DNA from: Ruminococcaceae bacterium UBA1375
Lineage (GTDB): Bacteria; Bacillota; Clostridia; Oscillospirales; Ruminococcaceae
DNA: 30,932 nucleotides
NCBI GenBank assembly: GCA_002305795.1
Contig: DBRF01000008.1
Coordinates: 1-30,932, forward strand
Direction of reading: 5' to 3'
Below are positions 1 through 8,700 of this stretch, one piece after another (position 1 is the first letter of the stretch; every line of letters begins with the position of its first letter). The translations under genes and the position numbers were made by a program. The notes beneath the pieces were generated by a model. The model was given only the letters and a program-made list of their open reading frames with translations. It made no database searches and was not told the origin of the DNA.

Positions 1-56
1 AGAGCAGCGGTCTCCAAAACCGCGTGTCGAGTGTTCGAGTCGCTTTGCCCCTGCCA
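1..56 (+). tRNA. tRNA-Trp (CCA), 3' part only
   Basis: The window opens inside a tRNA. The anticodon arm (GCGGT, loop CTCCAAA, ACCGC) gives anticodon CCA, which reads UGG (Trp). It is followed by a T-arm with GAGTG / TTCGAGT / CGCTT pairing, the 3' acceptor strand TGCCCCT, discriminator G and an encoded CCA at 54-56. The 5' acceptor strand and most of the D-arm lie before the window, so the gene is cut by the window edge and is not truncated biologically as far as can be seen. Confidence 0.9.
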
Positions 57-57
57 G

Positions 58-109
58 AAAAGCACGAGATTCTTTGCGCGTTCAAAGTATTTCGTGCTTT
101 TTCTTTTGT
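58..109 (+). terminator. Rho-independent terminator after tRNA-Trp
   Basis: Arms AAAGCACGA (59-67) and TCGTGCTTT (92-100) pair perfectly over 9 bp. An inner CTTTG/CAAAG stem lies in the loop and a T-rich tail follows. It starts directly after the tRNA CCA end. Confidence 0.85.
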
Positions 110-164
110 AATGGGAACCATGCGGTCTGCCAAAACCGCAAATCTGGAAAAGAAAGGAATTGCT

Positions 165-986
165 ATGGGAAAACAAATTCTGCTCATCAATGACCTGCCC
201 GGTTACGGGAAGGTGGCGCTGGCCGCCATGCTGCCCATCCTCTCTCAAATGGGGCACCATGTGTTCAATCTCCCCACCGCCCTGGTGTCCAACACTTTGG
301 ATTATGGGAAATTCGATATTCTGGAAACCACCGATTATCTGTCCAACACCATTCGGGTGTGGGATGAGCTGGGCTTTTCCTTCGACGCCGTCTCCACCGG
401 CTTTATTGTGTCGGAGCGCCAGGCCCAGCTGGTGGCGGATTACTGCCAGGCCTGCAAGGAAAAGGGAACGGTGGTGTTTGTGGACCCTATTATGGGGGAT
501 GAAGGCAAGCTGTATAACGGCATCACCGAAAAAACGGTGGGACATATGCGCAAGCTCATCGCAGCTTCCGATTATATGGTGCCCAACTACACCGAAGCGG
601 TGTACCTAGCTGGGGAGGAATACCGCCCCCAGGGAGTCAGCAAGGAACAGGCCAAGGTTTTGGTGGAAAAACTCCGCAGCCAGGGCGCCGGCTCGGTGGT
701 GATCACCAGTGCTAAGGTGGAAGGGCAGGATACCGTTATCGTCTGTGAACGGAACAGCGATACTTTGGATTTTCTCCCCTTTGAAATGCTGCCGGTGCGC
801 TTCCCCGGCACCGGGGACATCTTCTCCGCCCTGTTTATGGGCCGGATTCTCTCCGGGGTTTCCCTGGTGGAAAGCACCCAGTGCGCCATGGACATCACCA
901 AAAAGCTGATTGAGCTGAGCCGGCATCTGCCGGACAAATATAAAGGTATTCCCATCGAGGGCTTTTTGGAGGTGCTGAAATTTTGA
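165..986 (+). CDS. pdxY: Pyridoxal/pyridoxamine kinase (PdxY-like)
   Basis: A 273-aa cytosolic kinase of the ribokinase/PfkB fold that phosphorylates pyridoxal or pyridoxamine in vitamin B6 salvage. Visible signatures are the N-terminal INDLPGYGKVAL segment, the central VDPIMGDEGKLY segment and the C-terminal PGTGDIF motif, whose Asp is the expected catalytic base and whose Gly residues form the anion hole. Length is normal for the family. The ATG at 165 was chosen because it has AGAAAGGAA upstream and begins the conserved domain; an in-frame start at 24 would lie inside the tRNA-Trp gene. The stop overlaps the TTG start of the next gene, so the two are probably translationally coupled. De novo B6 synthesis genes (pdxST) lie 3 kb downstream on the other strand. 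Substrate preference and the exact symbol (pdxY versus pdxK) are inferred. Confidence 0.88.
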   Translation: MGKQILLINDLPGYGKVALAAMLPILSQMGHHVFNLPTALVSNTLDYGKFDILETTDYLSNTIRVWDELGFSFDAVSTGFIVSERQAQLVADYCQACKEKGTVVFVDPIMGDEGKLYNGITEKTVGHMRKLIAASDYMVPNYTEAVYLAGEEYRPQGVSKEQAKVLVEKLRSQGAGSVVITSAKVEGQDTVIVCERNSDTLDFLPFEMLPVRFPGTGDIFSALFMGRILSGVSLVESTQCAMDITKKLIELSRHLPDKYKGIPIEGFLEVLKF

Positions 987-1252
987 GCCGTCCCAAAATC
1001 CGTATCACTCTCATTGACCGAAAGGGTGACTGCCCCTGCCACCGGGGCCATAAGGTGGGGGACAGCTTTGATTTCGACACCCAGCGGGGAGAGCTCTGTC
1101 CCATGGCCATGCATGTGGCCTTCCCCTACATTGATATTTTGCGCTACGGTGGGGAGATCCCCGGCAACCCTCCCGGCACCGCCAAGTTCGCCTGTCCGGA
1201 TGTGGATACCCTCAACGTGTTCCGCATCCAGCGGGTGGATCAGGACAGCTAA
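983..1252 (+). CDS. TIGR04076 family protein
   Basis: An 89-aa protein. The order of conserved pieces (CPCHRGHKVGDSFDF, then LCPMAMHVAFPYIDILRYGG, then a late CPD followed by a beta-like FRIQRV end) matches my memory of the TIGR04076 family, small Cys-containing proteins of unknown function. It starts with TTG at 983, which overlaps the TGA of the kinase gene (TTGA junction), indicating coupled translation. The conserved cysteines could bind a metal, but no function is established and the link to B6 salvage is only by position. Confidence 0.75.
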   Translation: MSRPKIRITLIDRKGDCPCHRGHKVGDSFDFDTQRGELCPMAMHVAFPYIDILRYGGEIPGNPPGTAKFACPDVDTLNVFRIQRVDQDS

Positions 1253-1541
1253 ACTGTAAAATTGCATCGTTCATCAACCCGGAAGGAGTTTGGGAGAAAT
1301 CCCGGCTTTTTCCGGTTTTGTTTTGGGGGACATCTCCGCTGTGCCGTCAAATACCGGGCTGTTGAGATTCGCTGAACAGAGGGCTGGGTCATCCGCCCCA
1401 ACCCCATTTGCCGGAAGGAATTTCCCTGCGGCACCGGGTTCTTGCTTTGTCAAATGGTTGTATGCGGGAAAAGGATTTGCCGGAGAAACGGGACGGAAAG
1501 GGAAGAAGCATCAGCTGTTTTACCTAAAATATTTTTCTATC
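1253..1541. other. Intergenic stretch with possible weak terminator
   Basis: About 290 bases without a supportable gene. A CCGGAA (1279-1284) / TTCCGG (1310-1315) pairing encloses an inner GGGAGAAATCCC hairpin and is followed by TTTTGTTTT. It could end the kinase/TIGR04076 transcript, but the stem is short. Nothing else was recognised; the open frames here lack coding character. Confidence 0.35.
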
Positions 1542-1570
1542 TTGCGCTTTTTTGTGGATAGTGCTATCAT
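1542..1570 (+). promoter_or_regulatory. Sigma-A promoter of the enoate reductase-like gene
   Basis: TTGCGC (1542-1547), a 17-base spacer, then TATCAT (1565-1570), 34 bases before the ATG. A strong AAGGAG ribosome site lies at 1591-1596. Confidence 0.6.
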
Positions 1571-1603
1571 GAGGTTAGAAAATTTATAGAAAGGAGTCCA
1601 ACT

Positions 1604-3604
1604 ATGGATACAAACTACAAAATTCTGTTTGAGCCTATGAAAATCGGTTCCGTGGAAGTGAAGAATAAGTTCTTCATGGCGCCCATGGCTACCATCGTTC
1701 AAACAGACGAAGACAACAGCTACACCACCCAAAGCACCGATTACTATGTGGCCCGTGCTAAAGGCGGGGTTGGCCTGATTATCACCGGTGCCAACTGGGT
1801 GGAAAATACGGTGGAGCCCCACGCCCCCTGTTCCTTCCCATGTCCCACCAAGCTGCCCATCAAGTATGAGCACCAGGCCAAGGAACTCACCGACCGCTGT
1901 CACGCTTTCGGCACCAAGGTGTTCCTGCAGCTCACCGCCGGTTTGGGCCGGAGCGCGCTGCCCAACTTTGTGGCTCCCAAGGACATGGTAGCTCCCACCG
2001 AAATTTCCAACCGCTGGCTGCCCAATGTGATCTGTCGGGAGCTGAAAACCGAAGAGATTGAAGCCATTGTGAAAGCCTTTGGACAAGCCGCCCTCATTGC
2101 CAAAAGCAGCGGCTTTGACGGCATTGAGATTCACGCAGTCCATGAAGGCTATCTGCTGGACTGCTTTACCATGACCCTGTTCAATAAGCGCACCGACAAA
2201 TACGGCGGCGACCTCCGGGGACGGCTGCGATTCGCCTGTGAAATCGTCCAGGAAATCAAAAAGACCTGCGGTGCGGACTTCCCGGTGGTGCTGCGCTTCT
2301 CCATTAAGAGCTACATCAAGGCTCTGCGCCAGGGTGCGGTGCCGGGAGAATCCTTCCAGGAACTGGGCCGGGACATCGGGGAAGCCAGGGAAGCCATCCC
2401 GATTTTGGAAGAAGCAGGCTACGATGCCTTTGACTGCGACGCCGGCACCTACGACTCCTGGTACTGGGCTCATCCCCCCATGTATTTCGGTAAGGGTATG
2501 TATTTGTCCCTGGTGAAAGAGGTGCGGGACTGCTTCACCAAGCCGGTGCTGGTAGCCGGACGGATGGACAACATCCAGATGGCGGTGGAGGCGGTGAATT
2601 CCCACCTCATCGACGGCGTGGGACTGGGCCGTCCCCTGCTCTCCGACCCGGATTACTGCAATAAGGTCCGTTCTGGCCACCCCGAACAGATTCGTCCCTG
2701 CCTGGGCTGCCATGATGGATGTTTCGGCCGTCTGCTCCAATCCGGTTTGGGCAGCTGCGCCGTGAACCCGGAATGCGGCCGGGAAGATACGGTGGGTATC
2801 CGCAAAGCGGAGCAGAAGAAAAAAGTGGTGGTTATCGGCGGCGGCCCTGCCGGTTTGGAAGCGGCCCGTGTTTCCGCTCTCCGGGGCCACGACGTGACCT
2901 TGCTGGAAGCCAAGGGCCAGCTGGGCGGCGCATTGGTGATTGCCGGTGTACCCAAGTTTAAGGAAGACGATCGGGATTTGGTGGCTTGGTACAGCGAAGA
3001 GTTAAGCCGCCTGGGTGTGGATGTGAAGCTGAACACAAAAGCCACCAAGGAATCCGTTGCCGCCTTGCACCCGGACACCGTGCTGATGGCGGAAGGCAGC
3101 ACCCCGGTGATTCCCAAGATCGACGGGGTGGACAACGCCGTGCTGGCCCAGGACGTGATGCTGGGCAACGTGGAAGCCAAGGACAACATCATCGTCATCG
3201 GCGGCGGCCTGGTTGGGTGCGAATTGTCCCTGCACCTGGCTCAGAACGGCAAGAAGGTGACCCTTGTGGAAGCCCTGCCGGATATTCTGAAATCCGGTTC
3301 TCCCATGCCGCCTATGAACGAATGGATGCTCCGGGACCTGCTGACCTTCAATCAGGTGGAGATTGTGGCAGGGGCCAAAGTCACTGCCATTGCCCCCGAT
3401 GGTTTGACCTATGAAAAGGACGGGGAAGTAAAGACCCTGTCCGGCGACCAGGTGGTGCTCTCCATCGGTTACCGCTCCACCCACTCCCTGTTTGATGAAC
3501 TGAAATACGATTATGCTGAAATCTACAACTTGGGCGATTCCAGACAGGTCCGCAATATTCGCGGCGCCATCTGGGATGCTTATGAAGTAGCCAGAAGCCT
3601 GTAA
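1604..3604 (+). CDS. NADH:flavin oxidoreductase / 2-enoate reductase-like (OYE, Fe-S, FAD)
   Basis: A 666-aa three-part flavoenzyme of the 2,4-dienoyl-CoA reductase / 2-enoate reductase / BaiCD-BaiH family. Residues 1-360 form an old-yellow-enzyme FMN barrel with the HAVH motif (177-180), the following Tyr183 and the NKRTDKYGG segment. Residues 366-385 carry a C-x2-C-x3-C-x11-C set (C366, C369, C373, C385) for a [4Fe-4S] cluster. Residues 407-666 hold two dinucleotide folds, GGGPAG (412-417) and GGGLVG (533-538), for FAD and NAD(P)H, ending with a GDSRQ segment. Family members reduce activated C=C bonds of unsaturated acids, cinnamates or bile-acid intermediates in anaerobes; the substrate here cannot be read from sequence. 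It has its own promoter and terminator, so it is monocistronic. Full length with no broken motifs. Confidence 0.9.
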   Translation: MDTNYKILFEPMKIGSVEVKNKFFMAPMATIVQTDEDNSYTTQSTDYYVARAKGGVGLIITGANWVENTVEPHAPCSFPCPTKLPIKYEHQAKELTDRCHAFGTKVFLQLTAGLGRSALPNFVAPKDMVAPTEISNRWLPNVICRELKTEEIEAIVKAFGQAALIAKSSGFDGIEIHAVHEGYLLDCFTMTLFNKRTDKYGGDLRGRLRFACEIVQEIKKTCGADFPVVLRFSIKSYIKALRQGAVPGESFQELGRDIGEAREAIPILEEAGYDAFDCDAGTYDSWYWAHPPMYFGKGMYLSLVKEVRDCFTKPVLVAGRMDNIQMAVEAVNSHLIDGVGLGRPLLSDPDYCNKVRSGHPEQIRPCLGCHDGCFGRLLQSGLGSCAVNPECGREDTVGIRKAEQKKKVVVIGGGPAGLEAARVSALRGHDVTLLEAKGQLGGALVIAGVPKFKEDDRDLVAWYSEELSRLGVDVKLNTKATKESVAALHPDTVLMAEGSTPVIPKIDGVDNAVLAQDVMLGNVEAKDNIIVIGGGLVGCELSLHLAQNGKKVTLVEALPDILKSGSPMPPMNEWMLRDLLTFNQVEIVAGAKVTAIAPDGLTYEKDGEVKTLSGDQVVLSIGYRSTHSLFDELKYDYAEIYNLGDSRQVRNIRGAIWDAYEVARSL

Positions 3605-3612
3605 CCAAATCC

Positions 3613-3660
3613 AAAACCCCGCATGGGCTGCAACATGGCAGCCGGCGGGGTTTTCTTTTG
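3613..3660 (+). terminator. Rho-independent terminator after the OYE gene
   Basis: AAAACCCCGC (3613-3622) pairs with GCGGGGTTTT (3645-3654), and an inner GGCTGC/GCAGCC stem stacks on it. A TTTTCTTTT tail follows. It lies 9 bases after the stop codon. Confidence 0.92.
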
Positions 3661-3755
3661 TCTGTTTGGCTGTCTTAACTGCCTGCGCTTTCTGTGCCGC
3701 CGTAACAGATGCCGGGCTGGCTTCTATTCTGCTCCCGACTAACCGCTTCCATCCG

Positions 3756-3803
3756 AAAAAACTCCCCACAGCTGCCCAACGGGTGTGGCTGTGAGGAGTT
3801 TGC
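3756..3803 (-). terminator. Terminator of the pdxST operon
   Basis: On the minus strand AAACTCCTCACAGC pairs with GCTGTGGGGAGTTT (one mismatch), and a run of T corresponds to the A-run at 3756-3761. It lies just past the pdxT stop. The plus strand also ends in TTTGCTTTT, so the hairpin may work in both directions between convergent genes. Confidence 0.8.
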
Positions 3804-3817
3804 TTTTGTATAGGATG

Positions 3818-4408
3818 TTATTGGTACTTGTGCTGTTCCACCTGCCGGGCAAACCAGCGGTGCACCGTCAGGTCCCGGGTAAATTCCGGGTGGAAGCTGG
3901 TAGCCAGCATATTGTCCTGCCTGGCGGCCACCGCATGGCCGTTGACCCGGCAGATCACCTGGGCCTTTTCTCCCACTGATTCAATCCAGGGCGCCCGGAT
4001 AAACACCAGCTCCACCGGGGTTTCGCTGATGCCCTGGATGGGGGCGTACTGGGTGAAGCTGTCGATCTGGCGGCCGTAGGCGTTGCGCCGCACCGCAAAG
4101 TCCATCACCCCAAGATGGGGCTGTTCCCCAAGGATTTCCCCGGCCAGCAGAATCTCCCCGGCGCAGGTGCCCCATACCGGCATTCCATCCAAAATCCGCT
4201 GCCGCAGCGGCTCCATCAGGCCGAAGATGTTCAGCAGCTTGGCGATGGTGGTGCTTTCTCCCCCGGGCAGAATCAGCCCGTCCACTTCCTGGAGGGCAGG
4301 GAGGGTTTTGACCTCCATGGGGGTCACCCCTTCCAGCTGAGAGAGGGCTTTGATGTGTTCAATCACGGTGCCTTGGTAGGACAGTACGCCGATGGTCACG
4401 GGTTTCAT
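3818..4408 (-). CDS. pdxT: Pyridoxal 5'-phosphate synthase glutaminase subunit PdxT
   Basis: A 196-aa glutaminase that supplies ammonia to PdxS in the DXP-independent PLP synthase. Triad I amidotransferase features are complete: the LPGGEST loop (48-53), nucleophile Cys82 in GTCAG, and His173/Glu175 in the HPE motif. The start was set at the ATG at 4408, giving the family-typical M-K-P-V-T-I-G-V-L beginning with AAAGGA 12 bases upstream. A TTG at 4429 would add seven residues but has no ribosome site. It lies 117 bases behind pdxS, and the gap holds no recognisable gene. A terminator follows the stop. Confidence 0.95.
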   Translation of the reverse strand: MKPVTIGVLSYQGTVIEHIKALSQLEGVTPMEVKTLPALQEVDGLILPGGESTTIAKLLNIFGLMEPLRQRILDGMPVWGTCAGEILLAGEILGEQPHLGVMDFAVRRNAYGRQIDSFTQYAPIQGISETPVELVFIRAPWIESVGEKAQVICRVNGHAVAARQDNMLATSFHPEFTRDLTVHRWFARQVEQHKYQ

Positions 4409-4525
4409 GTACAGGAATCGTCCTTTCAATGGGTCTGATGTGTCTTGCTTGTTTTGCGGTCCAATTTAGACGGTTGGCCGGATTGGGCTTAAAATGCCGC
4501 TTGGCCATGACGTCCGGCCTTTGGG

Positions 4526-5407
4526 TTACCAGCCCCGCTGGGCCATCCGGTCTTCCGGGGCAATTTCGGAAAGCTCAATGCCACGCATGGCTTCTCCCAA
4601 TCCTTCGCTGACTTCGGCCAGCACATCCGGGTCGTTGTAGTAGGCGGTGGCTTTGACAATGGCCCGGGCCATCTTTTCCGGGTTGGAGGACTTGAAGATG
4701 CCGCTGCCCACAAAGATGCCTTCGCTGCCCAGCTGCATCATCAAGGCGGCGTCGGCAGGGGTGGCGATGCCCCCGGCGGCAAAGTTCACCACCGGCAGTT
4801 TCCCGGTTTTGGCCACTTCCACCACCAAATCATAGGGAGCGCCGTTGTCTTTGGCAAAGGTCATCAGCTCTTCGGCGGGCATATTCTGCAAACGGCGGAT
4901 GTCCGCCATGACGGTGCGCATATGCCGCACCGCTTCCACCACGTTGCCGGTGCCCGCTTCGCCTTTGGTACGGATCATGGAAGCGCCTTCGCCGATCCGC
5001 CGCAGGGCCTCCCCGATGTTCCGTGCGCCGCAGACAAAAGGCACCTTGAAGTCAAACTTGTTCAGGTGGTAGGCGTCGTCTGCCGGGGTGAGCACTTCGC
5101 TTTCGTCAATGTAGTCGATGCCCAGCGCTTCCAGAATCTGGGCTTCCGCAATGTGGCCGATCCGGGCTTTGGCCATCACCGGGATGGACACCGCTTCTTG
5201 GATGCCTTTAATCATCTTGGGGTCGCTCATTCGAGCCACACCGCCCTGCTTGCGGATGTCGCTGGGTACCCGCTCCAAAGCCATGACCGCTACGGCCCCC
5301 GCCGCTTCGGCGATTTTGGCCTGCTCCGGGTTGGTGACGTCCATAATGACCCCGCCCTTCAAAGACTGTGCCAACTGCTTGTTCCGTTCAAAACGCTGTA
5401 AATCCAT
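4526..5407 (-). CDS. pdxS: Pyridoxal 5'-phosphate synthase lyase subunit PdxS
   Basis: A 293-aa (beta/alpha)8 synthase that condenses ribose 5-phosphate, glyceraldehyde 3-phosphate and PdxT-derived ammonia into PLP. Expected catalytic residues are present: Asp23 in GGVIMDV, Lys80 in PVMAKARIGH and Lys148 in MIRTKGEAGTGN. The highly conserved block CGARNIGEALRRI precedes the second lysine. The start is the ATG at 5407, with GGAGG 8 bases upstream, giving MDLQRFERNK like other PdxS N-termini. First gene of the pdxST operon; its promoter is at 5445-5473. The C-terminus ends within the usual variable tail. Normal length and no anomaly in the protein. Confidence 0.97.
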   Translation of the reverse strand: MDLQRFERNKQLAQSLKGGVIMDVTNPEQAKIAEAAGAVAVMALERVPSDIRKQGGVARMSDPKMIKGIQEAVSIPVMAKARIGHIAEAQILEALGIDYIDESEVLTPADDAYHLNKFDFKVPFVCGARNIGEALRRIGEGASMIRTKGEAGTGNVVEAVRHMRTVMADIRRLQNMPAEELMTFAKDNGAPYDLVVEVAKTGKLPVVNFAAGGIATPADAALMMQLGSEGIFVGSGIFKSSNPEKMARAIVKATAYYNDPDVLAEVSEGLGEAMRGIELSEIAPEDRMAQRGW

Positions 5408-5444
5408 GATCACTGCCTCCGTTTGTGTGAAATATCTTGACTTT

Positions 5445-5473
5445 AGTATAGCGAAGCCGCCTCTCCCGGGCAA
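5445..5473 (-). promoter_or_regulatory. pdxST promoter
   Basis: On the minus strand TTGCCC (plus 5468-5473), a 17-base spacer and TATACT (plus 5445-5450) lie 38 bases before the pdxS ATG. The spacer and -35 box are inside an inverted repeat (5454-5496). Confidence 0.7.
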
Positions 5474-5500
5474 ATGAAGTAGGGAAGAGGCGGCTTTTTT
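5454..5500 (+). terminator. Inverted repeat over the pdxST promoter, terminator-like on the plus strand
   Basis: Arms AAGCCGCCTCT (5454-5464) and AGAGGCGGCTT (5486-5496) pair perfectly over 11 bp, and CCC/GGG extends the stem past one bulged A. Six T follow on the plus strand. In the pdxST direction it lies upstream of the expected transcript start, so it is either a terminator for antisense RNA or a DNA-level operator. Its role is unknown. Confidence 0.55.
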
Positions 5501-5708
5501 GATTTTTAGAGGAACAGCACAAAACAGAACCGGAACATGGATAGGATATTTGTGCTGATTTGCCGAACAAACGGCAGGTGAAAAGGATGGGAAACATCCG
5601 ATGAAGCAAAAAGATACAGTTTTTGAAAGCGTATTTTGCGGGTTGTTGTGAAAAATGTAAGAATCTAAATGGGGGAAGGATAGGGCTCTTCCGGCCTGCT
5701 TTTCCGGC

Positions 5709-8700
5709 TTATTCCTCTGTCAGATCCGCTCCGCAGAATTCGCAGAATCGGTCCCCTTCCTGGCATCGTTTGCCGCAGTAGGGGCAGAATTGAGGAGATG
5801 GGGTGGGAGCCGGAGCGGAAACCGGCGCTTGATTTGCAGGAGAGGGGGGCGGCGCCTGCACCGAAGCCGGAGCCGAGGGAGAGGGAGGGGGCGCCTGCAC
5901 CGAAGCCGGAGCCGAGGGAGTGGGAGGAGGCGCCTGCACCGAAGCCGGAGCCGAGGGAGTGGGAGGAGGCGCCTGTACCGGTGCCGAAGAAGTAGGAGGA
6001 GATGCCTGCATCGGTGCCGGTGGCGGTGTGTAGGAGGTTGGAGTCGGTATCGGAGCTTCTGCGCTGAGCTGCTGTATGCGCTGCTTTTGCATCTTCCGAA
6101 TCCGTCCTCGCCGGATGGATAGGGGAAGGAGGATGCAGACCGCCAGATAGACCACCAGCAAAATGCCGATAAGCCATCCCTGCTGCTGCCAGGACCGGAC
6201 AATGGGGGTAAACCACCAGTAGCTCTGGGTGGTCTGCACCAGTGCCCGCTGCTGCTCCGACTGGATTTGCAGGGTGCCGTTGCCGTTTAGGTCGTGGCTG
6301 ACCCAGCGGTATTCCCCTTCCGGCATGGAGTCCAGGGTAAACTGTCCCTGGGCATCGGTTTCAAAGGTGAAGAGGTAGTCCTCGCCGCGGTACAGGTCAA
6401 CGGACTGGTTTCCCAAAGCGTCGCCGAAGTCAGCCTGGGCGTCCACCAAAGCGGTGACTTCAATCTGCTCAATGGAATCCATAATGGCGTCCGCTACCTG
6501 GGAAGCGTCGTCCACTCCTACATAGCTGCCGTCGGTTTCTTCTGAAATCTGCTGGAAAAAGTCTTCCGCATCGTCGCTGGCGCTGGTGCCGATGGAGTAC
6601 ACGTTGATCAAACTGTAATCCAAAGCGTCCGCTACCCGCTCATCGGAGTTTTCGTAATCAATGTTGATGTCGGCGTTGAACAGCGCCAGCAGCACGTCTT
6701 CGTAGGTGTAATCAGTGTTGGGCTCCGGGTCCAGGGGCGGGGCGTCTCCCAGCAGGATAATCACCTTTTTGGAATCGCTTCTCCAGTCCAGCCCCACTGC
6801 CGCCATCAGGGCGGAATAAACCGTTTCTTCCGTGTCTCCGCCGCTGCCTAATCCCAGGTCGTTGATGGCGTCTAAAATGTCCTGCTGGTTGTCGGTGAAC
6901 TGTAGCTGTACTTCATAGGGATAGTCGTCGGAATCCCCGGAGCGATCCGAGAAGTCCCGGTAATCAATCAGGGCCACCTGGTAGTTGGAGGTCTTTTCCG
7001 CCAGGTTGTCCAGAATGTCGGTCATGTTTTCCTTGGCGTTGTCGATGTCGTCTCCCATGGAGCCGGTGGTGTCCACCACAAAGCAGACGTCCAGCCCGTC
7101 TGCGCCGGTGCCCAGCACCCGGTTGACCGAAGTGTCCTGGGTTTTCAGCGCCGTCTCCACCGCCGTTTTCGCATTGACCAGCCCGCAGTATCCGCCGGTG
7201 TAGTAAAAGCGCCCGGTGGTGGATGCTAGGAGAATCTCCTTCACCTGGGGTCCGGTAAGGGAGGAGTTGGCAGCAAAAATCAGCCCCGCCACCCCGGATA
7301 CATGGGGGGCGGCCATGGAGGTGCCGTTTAAGCCGCCGTAGCCGCCGGCAGTGCAGCTGTACACCGACTGGACTTCCGTCCCCCCCGGCGCCGCCACGTC
7401 TACCCGGTCCCCTACATTGGAGTAGTAGGCATAACTGTACCGGGTTTGGCTGGAGGTGGTGTTGTCCCCGTCAATCCCGATGGCTCCCACCACAATGACC
7501 CGGTCCAACACCTCTTCCTGGTCCATAAGATTGAGGAAATTATTGTACAGCGCCAGGGAATCGCCGATTTCCCCCCGCCAGCCGAAGATGTATTTAATCT
7601 GCTCCCACCAGCTCATTTCTTCCCGGTAGCCGTAGGTGGCGTTTTCGTCCCGGTAGTAGTAGGTGCTGTTGCTGTTGCCCGCCGCCACGACAATGACGAA
7701 ATCGGATTTCCCCGCTGCCTGTCTGGCGGCGATAATCCGGGACAGCCCCCGTTGGGTCAGCTGGGCTTGCTGGGTGAGATAGTCAATGGCATTCTGGTTA
7801 CCGTGGCTGGCGGCAAACCCGATGAGACGGCTGGTGTTCTGGCTGATGTTGATGACCTGTACATCCTGGTCGATGAGGGTTTTCAGGGCCAGAAGATAGC
7901 TGTAAGCGGTGGCGTACCGGGAGGAAATGCTCCCGCCATTGTCGTAATACACTGCGCTGTAATACAGCTCCCCCTTGCCGCCCATGACCCCGGAAACGCC
8001 GGTGCCGTTGTCCCATCGGGCATTCATAATCCCCGCCACATGGGTGCCGTGGTCTTGGGCGCTGAGGGTGTAGGCATTGACGTTGGTTTTCCCGGTGTCC
8101 TCGTCGATAAATAAACAGCTGGTGTTGGCAAAGGTTAAATCTTCGTGGCCAGTGTTGGGCATGTTGTCAATGAGCCCCACCCGCACCGTTTCCAGCTGGT
8201 CCAGATACCCCCAGGCGCCGGGGGCGTTGATGGCTTCCATGCCCCAGTTTTCCCCGCTGGGGGCGTCCAGGTTCCAGGAATTGTTGTTCCAGGTGTCGTT
8301 GGGGTACACCGGGTCCTTATAGTCGAAGTCGTCTTCTTCTGTGGTTTCCCCTTCTGCGGCATCTTCCTCAAATTGGCTGACGGTGTTCAGGTAAGCCTGC
8401 TCCACCACCGAGTCGGACTGGATTTCCTGCACCAGGGATTCCAGTTCCTCGTAGGTCATGGCCTCCGGGAAAATCATTTTGTATACCCGAATGTCTGCCA
8501 TGGTGTCGTCGATTTCCGCATCGTAGGAGGTAAAAAATTCGTCCACCCGTTCCTGGGAAGCGTTGGTGCGCACAAAGACCACCACTTCGTTGTTGACGTA
8601 CACCATGCCGTTGGAGGTGTTCATGTCAATGCGCTCCGATTCCCCCGCCAGTTCTTCCAGGCCGGGTTCGGCTTCTGCGATGCTGTTGTCGGTGGTGGCC

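Noticed and set aside
24..164. N-terminal extension of the pyridoxal kinase
   Set aside because: It would overlap the tRNA-Trp gene and its terminator; the conserved protein begins at 165 with a good ribosome site.
1520..2890. 456-codon open frame on the minus strand opposite the OYE gene
   Set aside because: Low-complexity shadow of the conserved FMN barrel on the other strand.
5851..5999. Regular repeats considered as a CRISPR array
   Set aside because: The units are directly adjacent without unique spacers, keep a reading frame and encode a proline-rich linker.
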